A DNA stretch of 64,000 bases from Jejuia sp049889775 (GTDB lineage: Bacteria > Bacteroidota > Bacteroidia > Flavobacteriales > Flavobacteriaceae): contig JBMHCT010000015.1 in assembly GCA_049889775.1 (NCBI GenBank), forward strand, positions 1 through 64,000, given 5' to 3'. Positions 51,465 to 60,471 of this stretch are shown here, piece after piece. The translations under genes and the position numbers were made by a program. The notes beneath the pieces were generated by a model. That model made no database searches and was not told the origin of the DNA. It worked only from the letters and a program-made list of their open reading frames with translations. Within the stretch, counting starts at the first letter, position 1; each line of letters starts with the position of its first letter.

Positions 51465-52576
51465 TGCCAAAAGCCCAAGAGACCATTCTTGAAATAGATT
51501 TAAAAGCATTAAAACATAATTTTGAATATTTAAAATCGAAATTAAACAGCGGCACAAAATTTTTGGCTGTGGTTAAGGCCTTTGCCTATGGTAATGATGC
51601 AGATGAAATTGCCAAATGTTTACAAGATTTAGATATTGATTATTTTGCCGTTGCCTATGCTGCCGAGGGCGCTGCATTACGAAACGCAGGGGTTACAAAA
51701 CCCATTTTAGTGTTGCATACTTTGGCGAAGAATTTTGATGTAATTATTGAGAATTGCTTAGAACCTAATCTCTACAATGCGAAAATTTTAAATGAATTTA
51801 TTGCCTTTGTTTCAGAACAGAAACAAACGGATTATCCCATTCATATTAAATTCAATACCGGGTTAAATAGACTTGGATTTTGGGAAAATGATGTGGATTA
51901 TATTTTAGATAAACTTTACGCTTCAAAAAGTGTAAAGGTAAAATCGTTGTTTTCGCATTTAGCGGCCAGTGAAGATTTAAATGAACGCGATTTTACATTG
52001 CGGCAAATTGAAAGTTTTAAAGCAATCACAAAAGAATTCATTGAAAAAATAGGCTATCAACCTATATTACACATGAGTAACACTTCGGGGATTTTAAATT
52101 ATCCTGAAGCACATTTTGATATGGTGCGCTCTGGTATCGGGCTTTATGGTTTTGGAAATTCTGAAGAAGAGAGCAAACACCTCAAACCCATTGCTAGTTT
52201 AAAAACAGTGATTTCTCAAATTCATCATATTGAAAAAGGAGAATCTGTTGGGTACAATCGCGCCTACAAAAGTGATACCTTATTCACCAAAACGGCTACG
52301 CTTCCTTTGGGTCATGCCGACGGCATTGGTCGCATTTATGGAAAAGAAAAAGGATATGTTACTATCCACGGAAAAAAAGCCCCAATTATTGGCAATGTTT
52401 GTATGGATATGATTATGGTGAATATCACTGATATCGATTGTAAAGAAGGGGATGAGGTTATCGTTTTTGATGGCACTACAACCTCAGCAGAAACTTTAGC
52501 TGAATCTGTTGGTACAATTTCCTATGAGTTAATCACAGGTATTTCACAACGTGTAAAACGTACGATGTTAAAATAA
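51464..52576 (+). CDS. alr: Alanine racemase
   Basis: The 370-residue product has FLAVVKAFAYGN near 38 with the PLP lysine and VGYNRAYKS near 260 with the catalytic tyrosine. LKTVISQIHHIEKGES and the C-terminal beta-domain (NVCMDMIMVNITDIDCKEGD) complete the type III fold. It makes D-alanine for peptidoglycan. Cotranscribed and coupled with tdk (one-base overlap). Confidence 0.95.
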   Translation: MPKAQETILEIDLKALKHNFEYLKSKLNSGTKFLAVVKAFAYGNDADEIAKCLQDLDIDYFAVAYAAEGAALRNAGVTKPILVLHTLAKNFDVIIENCLEPNLYNAKILNEFIAFVSEQKQTDYPIHIKFNTGLNRLGFWENDVDYILDKLYASKSVKVKSLFSHLAASEDLNERDFTLRQIESFKAITKEFIEKIGYQPILHMSNTSGILNYPEAHFDMVRSGIGLYGFGNSEEESKHLKPIASLKTVISQIHHIEKGESVGYNRAYKSDTLFTKTATLPLGHADGIGRIYGKEKGYVTIHGKKAPIIGNVCMDMIMVNITDIDCKEGDEVIVFDGTTTSAETLAESVGTISYELITGISQRVKRTMLK

Positions 52577-52674
52577 CACGCTTCAAATAAAGCCTGATCC
52601 AATTTTTAACATATGTTAAATTATTGCTGTTTTTTAAGTAAATTAGCAATTCACTAACTGAAAATTAAAATCGT

Positions 52675-53076
52675 ATGTTAAAAGAATTCAAAGAATTTGC
52701 AATGAAGGGCAACCTTGTAGACATTGCTGTTGGTTTTGTAATGGGTGCTGCTTTTAAAGAAGTGGTAACGTCATTTACAGGAGGTATTGTGTCTCCATTA
52801 ATTGGATTGTTATTTGATACAGACTTTAAAGCACTTAGAATGAAATTACAAGAAGGTACTTTAAACGATGCTGGGGAAATAGTTGGAGAAGTATGGCTGG
52901 AATACGGAACGTTCATTACCAATGTACTCGACTTTATTATTGTGGCATTTGTAATGTTTTTAGTGGTTAAAGGCGTGAATAAAATGAAGAAGAAGGAAGA
53001 GCCTGCTCCAGAACCACCAGCAGGACCATCTCAAGAAGAACTGCTTGCTGAAATTAGAGATTTACTCAAAAAATAA
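52675..53076 (+). CDS. mscL: Large-conductance mechanosensitive channel
   Basis: The 133-residue product has two membrane helices: NLVDIAVGFVMGAAFKEVVT near 13-35 and NVLDFIIVAFVMFLVVKGVN near 83-104. The N-terminal amphipathic helix (MLKEFKEFAMKG) and a charged C-terminal bundle complete the MscL pattern. It opens upon hypo-osmotic shock. It is followed by a strong terminator. Confidence 0.95.
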   Translation: MLKEFKEFAMKGNLVDIAVGFVMGAAFKEVVTSFTGGIVSPLIGLLFDTDFKALRMKLQEGTLNDAGEIVGEVWLEYGTFITNVLDFIIVAFVMFLVVKGVNKMKKKEEPAPEPPAGPSQEELLAEIRDLLKK

Positions 53077-53114
53077 CAATGTGTTAATTAAATAACAACC
53101 TGTTATTTCTTGTT

Positions 53115-53151
53115 AAAAAGCCTATGTTTCAAGAAAACATAGGCTTTTTTT
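53115..53151 (+). terminator. mscL terminator
   Basis: AAAAAGCCTATGTTTC and GAAAACATAGGCTTTTTT form a near-perfect stem with a tight loop and a T-run, 39 bases after the mscL stop. Confidence 0.88.
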
Positions 53152-53209
53152 ATGTCCATAATTGTAATTAATATTTAGTTTTGCGGACGCATTTATAAAA
53201 AATGATATT

Positions 53210-54199
53210 ATGAAAGTAGCTGTAGTTGGCGCCACTGGAATGGTTGGCGAAGTAATGTTAAGGGTTCTAGCAGAACGTAATTTTCCAATAACTGAATTAA
53301 TCCCAGTAGCCTCTGAGCGCTCAGTGGGCAAAACCATAGAATACAAAGGTAAACCATTTGCTGTAGTTGGTTTAGAAACTGCTGTTGCAATGCAACCTGA
53401 CATTGCTTTGTTTTCAGCAGGTGGAGATACGTCGTTGGAATGGGCTCCAAAATTTGCAGAAGCTGGCACCACTGTAGTAGATAATTCCTCAGCTTGGAGA
53501 ATGGATCCTACTAAAAAGCTAGTAGTACCTGAAATTAATGCTAACGTATTAACTAAAGAAGATAAAATTATTGCTAATCCTAACTGTTCAACAATTCAGT
53601 TAGTTATGGCTTTAAACCCACTTCACAAAAAATATAAAATGAAGCGTGTGGTTGTTTCTACGTATCAATCCGTTTCTGGTACTGGTGTAAAAGCGGTGCG
53701 CCAATTAGAAAATGAAATTGCTGGTGTTGAAGGCGAAATGGCTTACCCTTATCCTATCGGAAGAAATGCATTACCACATTGTGATGTGTTTTTAGAAAAT
53801 GGGTATACCAAAGAAGAAATGAAATTGGCTAGAGAACCGCAAAAAATAATGAACGATCGAACGTTTTCTGTTTCGGCTACTGCGGTTAGAATTCCAACAG
53901 CTGGTGGACATTCAGAATCTGTAAACGTAGAATTTGAAAATGATTTTGATTTGGCTGAGGTTCGTCAATTATTGAGTGAAACACCAGGAGTCGTAGTTCA
54001 AGACGATTTAGAAAACAACTCTTACCCAATGCCAATTTATGCACATGAAAAAGACGAAGTTTTTGTGGGTAGAATTAGACGAGATGAAACACAACCAAAC
54101 ACTTTAAACATGTGGATTGTTGCAGACAATTTACGTAAAGGTGCTGCTACAAATACCGTACAAATTGCTGAATATTTAGTTGCTAATAATTTAGTGTAA
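53210..54199 (+). CDS. asd: Aspartate-semialdehyde dehydrogenase
   Basis: The 329-residue product has KVAVVGATGMVGEVMLRVL at the N-terminus (NADP-binding G-x-T-G-x-V-G), the catalytic cysteine in ANPNCSTIQ near residue 127, and the substrate block RIPTAGGHSESVNVEF near 225-240 (His). It reduces beta-aspartyl phosphate to aspartate semialdehyde in the lysine, methionine and threonine pathway. A -7-like TAGTTTTG lies at 53176-53183. Confidence 0.97.
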   Translation: MKVAVVGATGMVGEVMLRVLAERNFPITELIPVASERSVGKTIEYKGKPFAVVGLETAVAMQPDIALFSAGGDTSLEWAPKFAEAGTTVVDNSSAWRMDPTKKLVVPEINANVLTKEDKIIANPNCSTIQLVMALNPLHKKYKMKRVVVSTYQSVSGTGVKAVRQLENEIAGVEGEMAYPYPIGRNALPHCDVFLENGYTKEEMKLAREPQKIMNDRTFSVSATAVRIPTAGGHSESVNVEFENDFDLAEVRQLLSETPGVVVQDDLENNSYPMPIYAHEKDEVFVGRIRRDETQPNTLNMWIVADNLRKGAATNTVQIAEYLVANNLV

Positions 54200-54218
54200 G
54201 TGTTACTAAATATTACTT

Positions 54219-54248
54219 AAAAGCTTCTGAGTTATCAGGAGCTTTTTT
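54219..54248 (+). terminator. asd terminator
   Basis: The stem AAAAGCTTCTGA / TCAGGAGCTTTTTT, with one mismatch and a T-run, starts 20 bases after the asd stop. Confidence 0.75.
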
Positions 54249-54312
54249 GTTTTTAAAGTTACATTAGCAAATAGGTATGACAAAATATGAATGTATATTG
54301 ATGGCAGATAGA

Positions 54313-54402
54313 CCCGCGTTAGGGATTGAGGCATTTGTTGAAGCTCCTCGACGTGGGAGAGAGCGACTGCCGAAAGCTCGACCCCTTGTGGGTAACGCCC
54401 AA
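54313..54402 (-). repeat. Dispersed intergenic repeat, copy 5 (inverted, degenerate)
   Basis: Ends match the family in inverted order (CGCGTTAGGGATTG at 54315 and GACCCCTTGTGGGTAACGCC near 54380-54399). The central hairpin region is replaced by other sequence, so this is a decayed or chimeric copy. It lies between asd and the peptidase gene. Confidence 0.65.
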
Positions 54403-54469
54403 AATATTAACAAGACTTAAACAGATTACAGGTTATCAAACAGTTATTTTTGCAAAAAAATAGCTTGAA

Positions 54470-56632
54470 ATGAAAAAACTACTACTAACAACACTCGTTT
54501 TTTCTGTTATTATGAGTTGCAAAAAGAACGCCGATAAAACCAAAATTGTATTGAATTACCCAGTCACCAAAACCGTTGATACTGTTGACACTTATTTTGG
54601 AGTTGAAGTGAAAGACCCTTACCAATGGCTGGAAGATGACAGAAGTAAGGAGACTAAGGCTTGGGTAAAAATACAAAATGAAACCACGTTTGGTTATTTG
54701 GATAAGATTCCATTTCGTGAGGACTTAAAGGAACGTTTATCTAAACTTTGGGATTACGAAAAGTTAAGTGCCCCATTTGTTGAGGGAGATTATACCTATT
54801 TTTATAAAAATGATGGGTTGCAAAATCAATATGTAATTTACAGGCACAAGACAGATGCTGACCCAAGTACTGCAACCGTATTTTTAGACCCAAACACCTT
54901 TTCGGAAGACGGGACAGTATCTTTGGGAAATCTTAGTTTTTCCAAAAATGGTAAAATTGCTGCTTATTCTATATCTGAAGGTGGTAGCGATTGGCGCAAG
55001 GTTTTGGTAATGGATGTTGAAAGTAAAGAAATTACGGAAGACACCTTAGTGGAAATAAAGTTTAGTGGCATTTCTTGGTATAAAAATGAAGGGTTTTATT
55101 ATTCTAGTTATGACAAACCTGAGGGTAGTGAGCTTTCAGCAAAAACCGATCAGCACAAAGTATATTATCACAAATTAGGCACTCCCCAAAAAACTGATAA
55201 GTTGATTTTTGGAGGAACATCTGAAGAAAAGCACCGCTACATTTATGGTGGCGTTACGGAAGATGATAGATATTTATTGATTTCTCCAAGAGTTTCCACT
55301 TCTGGTAATAAACTATATATCAAAGATTTAACAAAACCAAATAGTAAATTAATTCCAATTTTAGATCATACAGATAGTGACACCTATGTAATTGACAATG
55401 TTGGTAGCAAGCTTTACTTAGTAACTAATCTAAATGCGCCCAACAAGAAGATTGTTGCTGTGGATGCAGCGAATCCTTCCCCTGAAAATTGGGTAGACGT
55501 TATTCCTGAAACTGAGCATGTGTTGTTGCCTTCTACTTGCGGTGGCTATTTTATTACCGAGTATATGGTAGATGCCATTTCTAAAGTGATGCAGTACGAT
55601 TATGATGGTAAAATAATTCGAGAATTAGATCTTCCTGGAGTTGGTAACGCCAATGGTTTTGGGGGCAAAAAAGAGGATAAAACCGATTACTATTCGTTTA
55701 CCAATTACAACACACCGAGCAGTATTTATAAATTGGATATTTCCACTGGAAAATCTGAATTATATTGGAAACCGTCTATTGCCTTTAATAGTGAAGATTA
55801 TGAAAGCAACCAAGTGTTTTATACGTCGAAAGATGGTACTAAAGTTCCAATGATTATTACACATAAAAAGGGTTTAGAACTTAACGGCAAAAACCCAACT
55901 ATTTTATATGGTTACGGTGGATTTAATATTAGTTTAAATCCTTCCTTTAGTATTACCAACGCTGTATGGATGGAACAAGGTGGTATTTTAGCTGTTCCGA
56001 ATTTACGTGGTGGTGGCGAATATGGAAAAAAATGGCACATTGCTGGTACTAAGCTTCAAAAGCAAAATGTGTTTGATGACTTTATTGCTGCGGGAGAATA
56101 CTTAATCAAAAACAACTATACCTCTTCTGATTATTTAGCTTTGAGAGGAGGTTCAAATGGTGGTTTGTTGGTTGGCGCAGTAATGACACAACGACCAGAT
56201 TTGGCCAAAGTGGCTTTACCTGCTGTTGGAGTTTTAGATATGCTACGTTACCATACATTTACGGCTGGTGCAGGTTGGGCGTATGATTATGGAACGGCCG
56301 AAGATGACAAAGAAATGTTTGAATACTTAAAGGGATATTCGCCTGTTCATAATGTAAAAGAAGGTATAGCATATCCTGCAACTTTGGTAACCACGGGAGA
56401 TCATGATGACCGTGTAGTGCCGGCTCATAGTTTTAAGTTTGCTGCGGAATTACAAAGCAAGCAAACGGGCAACAACCCTACTTTAATTCGCATTGAAACC
56501 GATGCTGGTCATGGCGCTGGAACGCCAGTAAATAAAACCATAGAACAATATGCTGATATCTTTGGATTCACTTTGTATAATATGGGATTTGAAACCTTAC
56601 CAGAAAAAGCAAACGAAAAATTAAAAGGATAA
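54470..56632 (+). CDS. Prolyl oligopeptidase family peptidase (S9A) lipoprotein
   Basis: The 720-residue product has a lipoprotein signal (LLLTTLVFSVIMSC, Cys 17), a beta-propeller domain (about 80-420) and a C-terminal alpha/beta-hydrolase. Catalytic Ser is in RGGSNGGLLVGAV near residue 563, Asp in GDHDDRVVP near 645 and His in DAGHGAGTP near 683. It cuts peptides after proline, here likely at the outer membrane or in the periplasm. No operon partner. Confidence 0.93.
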   Translation: MKKLLLTTLVFSVIMSCKKNADKTKIVLNYPVTKTVDTVDTYFGVEVKDPYQWLEDDRSKETKAWVKIQNETTFGYLDKIPFREDLKERLSKLWDYEKLSAPFVEGDYTYFYKNDGLQNQYVIYRHKTDADPSTATVFLDPNTFSEDGTVSLGNLSFSKNGKIAAYSISEGGSDWRKVLVMDVESKEITEDTLVEIKFSGISWYKNEGFYYSSYDKPEGSELSAKTDQHKVYYHKLGTPQKTDKLIFGGTSEEKHRYIYGGVTEDDRYLLISPRVSTSGNKLYIKDLTKPNSKLIPILDHTDSDTYVIDNVGSKLYLVTNLNAPNKKIVAVDAANPSPENWVDVIPETEHVLLPSTCGGYFITEYMVDAISKVMQYDYDGKIIRELDLPGVGNANGFGGKKEDKTDYYSFTNYNTPSSIYKLDISTGKSELYWKPSIAFNSEDYESNQVFYTSKDGTKVPMIITHKKGLELNGKNPTILYGYGGFNISLNPSFSITNAVWMEQGGILAVPNLRGGGEYGKKWHIAGTKLQKQNVFDDFIAAGEYLIKNNYTSSDYLALRGGSNGGLLVGAVMTQRPDLAKVALPAVGVLDMLRYHTFTAGAGWAYDYGTAEDDKEMFEYLKGYSPVHNVKEGIAYPATLVTTGDHDDRVVPAHSFKFAAELQSKQTGNNPTLIRIETDAGHGAGTPVNKTIEQYADIFGFTLYNMGFETLPEKANEKLKG

Positions 56633-56701
56633 ACCAATTATAAAATATTTAGTTTTTTGACCTGCAAGGTTTTCATACCTTGTGGGTTTTATTTTTAATT
56701 G

Positions 56702-57613
56702 ATGCTGAAGGTAAAAGAACTCTATTTTTCATACGGAAAAACTTCGGTTTTAAAGGACATATCTTTTAAAGCTGAGCAAGGAGAAAATATTGCTATAATT
56801 GGTGAAAGTGGCTCTGGTAAAAGCACCCTTCTAAAGGTATTATATGGCGAATATGATTTACATGAGGGACATATTTTTTGGAAAGATACTGAAGTTTTAG
56901 GTCCGAAATATAATTTGGTGATTGGTTATGATTTCATGAAATATGTGGCTCAGGAATTTGACTTAATGCCATATACTTCCGTTGAAGAAAATATCTCTAA
57001 ACACTTATCAAGATTCTTTCCTGAAGAAGCTGAACAACGCGTGAAGGAACTTATTGCCGTTGTAGAGCTAGAAGCCTTTGCAAAAACTAAAGTAAAAACT
57101 TTAAGTGGAGGACAGAAACAGCGTGTTGCTTTGGCAAGAGCTTTGGCAAAAGAACCTGAAATCTTATTGCTTGATGAACCATTTAGCCATATTGATAATT
57201 TTAAAAAGCAGAGTTTAAGACGTAAGGTTTTTAAATACCTAAAAGAAAATAACATCACTTGTATCGTTGCTACGCACGACAAAGAAGATGTACTAGGTTT
57301 TGCTGACCATATGATTGTTTTGCATGACAATGCTATTGTTGCAAATCAACATCCGAAGGCTTTATTTGAGCATCCTAAATCTGAATTGATTGCTGCTTTT
57401 TTTGGAGAATTCAATGTTATTGATGGCAACATTTATTATGCGCATCAATTGAAAATAGTGGCTGAGTCTAATATAAAAGTAACGGTTTCAAACTCCTATT
57501 ACAAAGGTGATTATTATTTGATTGAAGCCGATTTAAATGGAAACACCCTATTCTTCAAACATGATAATTCATTAGATATTAGAGATATTGTTTATTTGGA
57601 AATTGATAACTAG
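56702..57613 (+). CDS. ABC transporter ATP-binding protein (no partner visible)
   Basis: The 303-residue product has a complete ABC ATPase: Walker A GESGSGKSTLL near 35-45, signature LSGGQKQRVALARALA near 138-153, Walker B EILLLDEPFSHID near 158-170 and H-loop ATHDKED near 193. The C-terminal 80 residues form a small extra domain (TVSNSYYKGDYYLIEADLNG), possibly a TOBE-like regulatory fold. The next gene belongs to another family, so no permease is nearby. The ATG at 56702 is used; a TTG one codon before is possible. Confidence 0.85.
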   Translation: MLKVKELYFSYGKTSVLKDISFKAEQGENIAIIGESGSGKSTLLKVLYGEYDLHEGHIFWKDTEVLGPKYNLVIGYDFMKYVAQEFDLMPYTSVEENISKHLSRFFPEEAEQRVKELIAVVELEAFAKTKVKTLSGGQKQRVALARALAKEPEILLLDEPFSHIDNFKKQSLRRKVFKYLKENNITCIVATHDKEDVLGFADHMIVLHDNAIVANQHPKALFEHPKSELIAAFFGEFNVIDGNIYYAHQLKIVAESNIKVTVSNSYYKGDYYLIEADLNGNTLFFKHDNSLDIRDIVYLEIDN

Positions 57614-57615
57614 TT

Positions 57616-59868
57616 CTATTTATCAAATTTCTTTAAAAGTGAAGGTAAATAGAAGATATCCGTTATAAGTGCAATAGCTACAGTGATGGCGCATAAAGCG
57701 CCAAAATCTCTTACGGATGGTGTAGCACTTGATGCTATTATTAAAAAACCTCCAACAAGAGCTATCGTTGTAGACAGTAAGGCACTTCCTGTATAGTGCA
57801 TAGCGTTGTTCATGCGCACTTCGGCTGTTCCCTTTATACGTTTACTTTTTCGGTATTTATGTACTAAATGAATGGTATCGTCCATAGCTATTCCTAACAT
57901 TATTGGTGTAATCATAGCGGTAGAAACATCCAAAGGAATATCCAACAAACTCATAAAAATAGCCAAAATAGCTAGCGGTAATATGTTTGGAATCAGTACC
58001 AGAATCGTTGTTCTGATACTTTTTATAAAGAACCATAAACACAAAAACGCTACAAAAAAGGCCGCAAAAAATGATTTGAATTGGGTTTCTAAAATGAAGT
58101 TATTAAGTTGCGCAAATACTACTGCAAATCCATTTATTTTCAATTTGTAATCCTCTGTGTTGAATGACTTTCCAAAGTCATTTTCAATATCTAATAGTAG
58201 TTGCTCTAATTGTGAAGTTCTAACGTCTCTTAGACTAATGGTGATTCCAGCTGAACTCAGATCATTCGCAAATAATTTAAAGAAACTATTATCCGTATTC
58301 TCCACTGATGCTAAAGTGTTCCTGACTTTTTCTTCTGGAATATTAGATTGAAATAATACTGGTGAACGCTTTTCTAAAAATCGTTTGACATCAACTACAG
58401 AAACAGGAGCAGTGATTATAGGGTGCTCTTCTAACTTATTTTGAAAAACTTCTAGCTGTTTCATGGCGTCTTTATTCAAAATAGATGTACCATCGGTTCT
58501 AGAAATATCTAGTTGAATTCTTGAGCTACTATTTAGTTGTTCTTCTACAATCCGTAAATCTTGTTTTGCTTTTCCTTCTGCCAAAAGATCTAACGAATCG
58601 GTATCAATTTGTACAAGAAACACTGAATATAATCCGTAAATCAACAAGAGGCTAAACCCAACAATAATGCTGGTTTTATATTGTGTAGTAACACGGTTAA
58701 TCCAATTAATAAACTTGGTTTGACTAAACACCTTTAGAGACAATAAAGGTCTGCTTACTTCAAAATTTAAGTTCATATAACTGAACCCAATTATTGTAAT
58801 AACGTACACTAAGGTAAAACTTAACACCAAGCCAATACAGGTAAAAATTCCCATATTTTTAAACGCGGGCAAAGGAGATAAATACAATGCAAAATAACCT
58901 ACAAACGTAGTAAGTGTAGTATAAAAACAGGGAGTAATACTTTTACGCACTGCAACAGTTAGCAGCTCAACTTTGCTAAGGTTTTTATTTAAAAGTCCTT
59001 CCTTATGGTAAATATTGATAATATGAACCGCATCACTTACGCTATATACCATTAAAATGGTGGGAATAAGCATTGAAATCATATTCAACGCATAACCTAA
59101 TGAAGTGATAATACCAAAAAGAAGAGATACAGGAACAGCAACCGATAATAGAGAAATGATAAGATAACGTTTACTTGGTAATAAAAACAGGAGCATTAAC
59201 GTAATTATCAAAACCGTTAAGACACCAAAAAGCATACTTTCTTTATAGATACCTTTACTGTAAGCTTCATTTAGTACAGGAGGACCGGTCAAAAAATAAT
59301 CTTTATAGTATTTTTCAATAGTACTTCTTATGTCTCCAGCAATAATTTCCCGTTTTTCCTCAATCTGAGGCGTTGGATTTAATTGAATGTAGAAAAACTG
59401 ATTTTTATAATCATCTGTTACTAGTTGCGAACTTATGTTTGGCAACTTAGATATTAAACTTTTTAATCCCTTTTCGCTACGTTTTGTATTGTATAAATCG
59501 TCAAATACAATCTTCTTATTGTTGTAAATGGGATATTTTGCTTTGGCTAAGCTAAAGGAAGTATTTACGAATGATAGCCCTTCAATATCGGTATGTAAAT
59601 TCAATAATTGTTGACGTTCTTCCTCTCCAATTGCATTTTGAACAGGAAACATCGCTATAAAAATTTCGTCAGAACCAAACTCTTCTTGAAAGTCGATATA
59701 TGCTCTATAACTAGGATCGTCTTCTAAAAACCAAATGGTAAGTGAATTATCTATACTCAACTTATTCGCGGTTTGGTAGCCCGCAACACCCATTAAAATC
59801 ATTAAAGCGATAATAATAGAGACTCTAAATTTAACAATACCTTTTATGAGGTTTTCTAAACGCTTCAT
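57616..59868 (-). CDS. MMPL/RND-family exporter
   Basis: The 750-residue product has two similar halves, each with one helix, a large periplasmic domain, and five further helices. Helices are clear near 12-30, 216-390 (LTVLIITLMLLFLLP, PTILMVYSVSDAVHIINIYH) and 595-745 (ILPLAILAIFMSLLDIPLDV, MDDTIHLVHKYRKSK). It is of the hydrophobe/amphiphile-exporter type, perhaps for lipids or hopanoids. It converges with the ABC gene, separated by two bases. Confidence 0.86.
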   Translation of the reverse strand: MKRLENLIKGIVKFRVSIIIALMILMGVAGYQTANKLSIDNSLTIWFLEDDPSYRAYIDFQEEFGSDEIFIAMFPVQNAIGEEERQQLLNLHTDIEGLSFVNTSFSLAKAKYPIYNNKKIVFDDLYNTKRSEKGLKSLISKLPNISSQLVTDDYKNQFFYIQLNPTPQIEEKREIIAGDIRSTIEKYYKDYFLTGPPVLNEAYSKGIYKESMLFGVLTVLIITLMLLFLLPSKRYLIISLLSVAVPVSLLFGIITSLGYALNMISMLIPTILMVYSVSDAVHIINIYHKEGLLNKNLSKVELLTVAVRKSITPCFYTTLTTFVGYFALYLSPLPAFKNMGIFTCIGLVLSFTLVYVITIIGFSYMNLNFEVSRPLLSLKVFSQTKFINWINRVTTQYKTSIIVGFSLLLIYGLYSVFLVQIDTDSLDLLAEGKAKQDLRIVEEQLNSSSRIQLDISRTDGTSILNKDAMKQLEVFQNKLEEHPIITAPVSVVDVKRFLEKRSPVLFQSNIPEEKVRNTLASVENTDNSFFKLFANDLSSAGITISLRDVRTSQLEQLLLDIENDFGKSFNTEDYKLKINGFAVVFAQLNNFILETQFKSFFAAFFVAFLCLWFFIKSIRTTILVLIPNILPLAILAIFMSLLDIPLDVSTAMITPIMLGIAMDDTIHLVHKYRKSKRIKGTAEVRMNNAMHYTGSALLSTTIALVGGFLIIASSATPSVRDFGALCAITVAIALITDIFYLPSLLKKFDK

Positions 59869-59899
59869 TTTTCAATGCGAAGAAATTTTTGTCAGTTTG

Positions 59900-60003
59900 A
59901 GTGTCACGCCTAGGCGTGATGTATCGAAAACAAGAAAATTTCAGTTTTTTGAAAAACTTCTCGATACTATTCCGCATTTCGCGGAATCACTCGAAGTGAC
60001 ACT
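59900..60003. repeat. 104-bp nested inverted-repeat element
   Basis: The ends AGTGTCAC (59900-59907) and GTGACACT (59996-60003) are perfect inverted repeats. Inside lie a perfect 16-base palindrome TCACGCCTAGGCGTGA (59904-59919), a TATCGA/TCGATA pair and ATTCCGC/GCGGAAT (59969-59987). It lies in the gap between the exporter and the Gre-like gene. Layout fits a small non-autonomous palindromic (MITE- or REP-like) element; no target-site duplication could be confirmed. Confidence 0.55.
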
Positions 60004-60021
60004 TCGTTTATTAAATAAAAT

Positions 60022-60471
60022 TCAACTTATTTTAGTGATTGTAAAGGTAAGGCTTCTAAATGTGATTTCATCTTCTACTTTTTTGGCTAGTAATAGTTTT
60101 GCTATAGGTGTAGAAGGTGAAATTGCATAAAATATATCATCTTTATATTTCAATTCTCCAGCACTAATGGAGATAAAATAATTGAGTTTTGATGTATACA
60201 CTAAACTACCTATACTGGCAATTTCAGAAGATTTATCAATATCAATTTTGGAGAGCGTTTCTTTTACTTTTTGAATTTCAGCCAGTTGGTTTTCAGCTTT
60301 CTCTCGCTCTAACTGTAACATGGCGCGACCTGTTTCATGTTTGTCACCAGCTGAACTTTTTGTTTCTGAAAGCAATGATTTTTGAATGTCTTGAATTGTA
60401 GACTGAATAGTTTGCAATCTGTTTTCAATAAAATCATGACATTGATTATAGAGGTTTTGTTTTATACTCAT
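60022..60471 (-). CDS. GreA/GreB-like transcription factor (often mislabelled 3-oxoacyl-ACP synthase)
   Basis: The product has 149 residues. The N-terminal half (about 1-80) is an antiparallel coiled coil, rich in Lys/Glu/Gln, with an acidic tip region around SETKSSAGDKHETG. The C-terminal half (SIGSLVYTSKLNYFISISAG, then FYAISPSTPIAKLLLAKKVE) reads like the FKBP-like GreA C-domain with its S-P-x-[AG]-x-L-L motif. It could bind RNA polymerase and modulate elongation or initiation. It overlaps the upstream oxidoreductase by 4 bases (ATGA). Confidence 0.7.
   Translation of the reverse strand: MSIKQNLYNQCHDFIENRLQTIQSTIQDIQKSLLSETKSSAGDKHETGRAMLQLEREKAENQLAEIQKVKETLSKIDIDKSSEIASIGSLVYTSKLNYFISISAGELKYKDDIFYAISPSTPIAKLLLAKKVEDEITFRSLTFTITKIS

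Noticed and set aside
60022..60471. 3-oxoacyl-ACP synthase annotation
   Set aside because: The protein is half the size of a KAS enzyme and lacks the Cys-His-Asn catalytic set; the true KAS III is the partial fabH at the window end.
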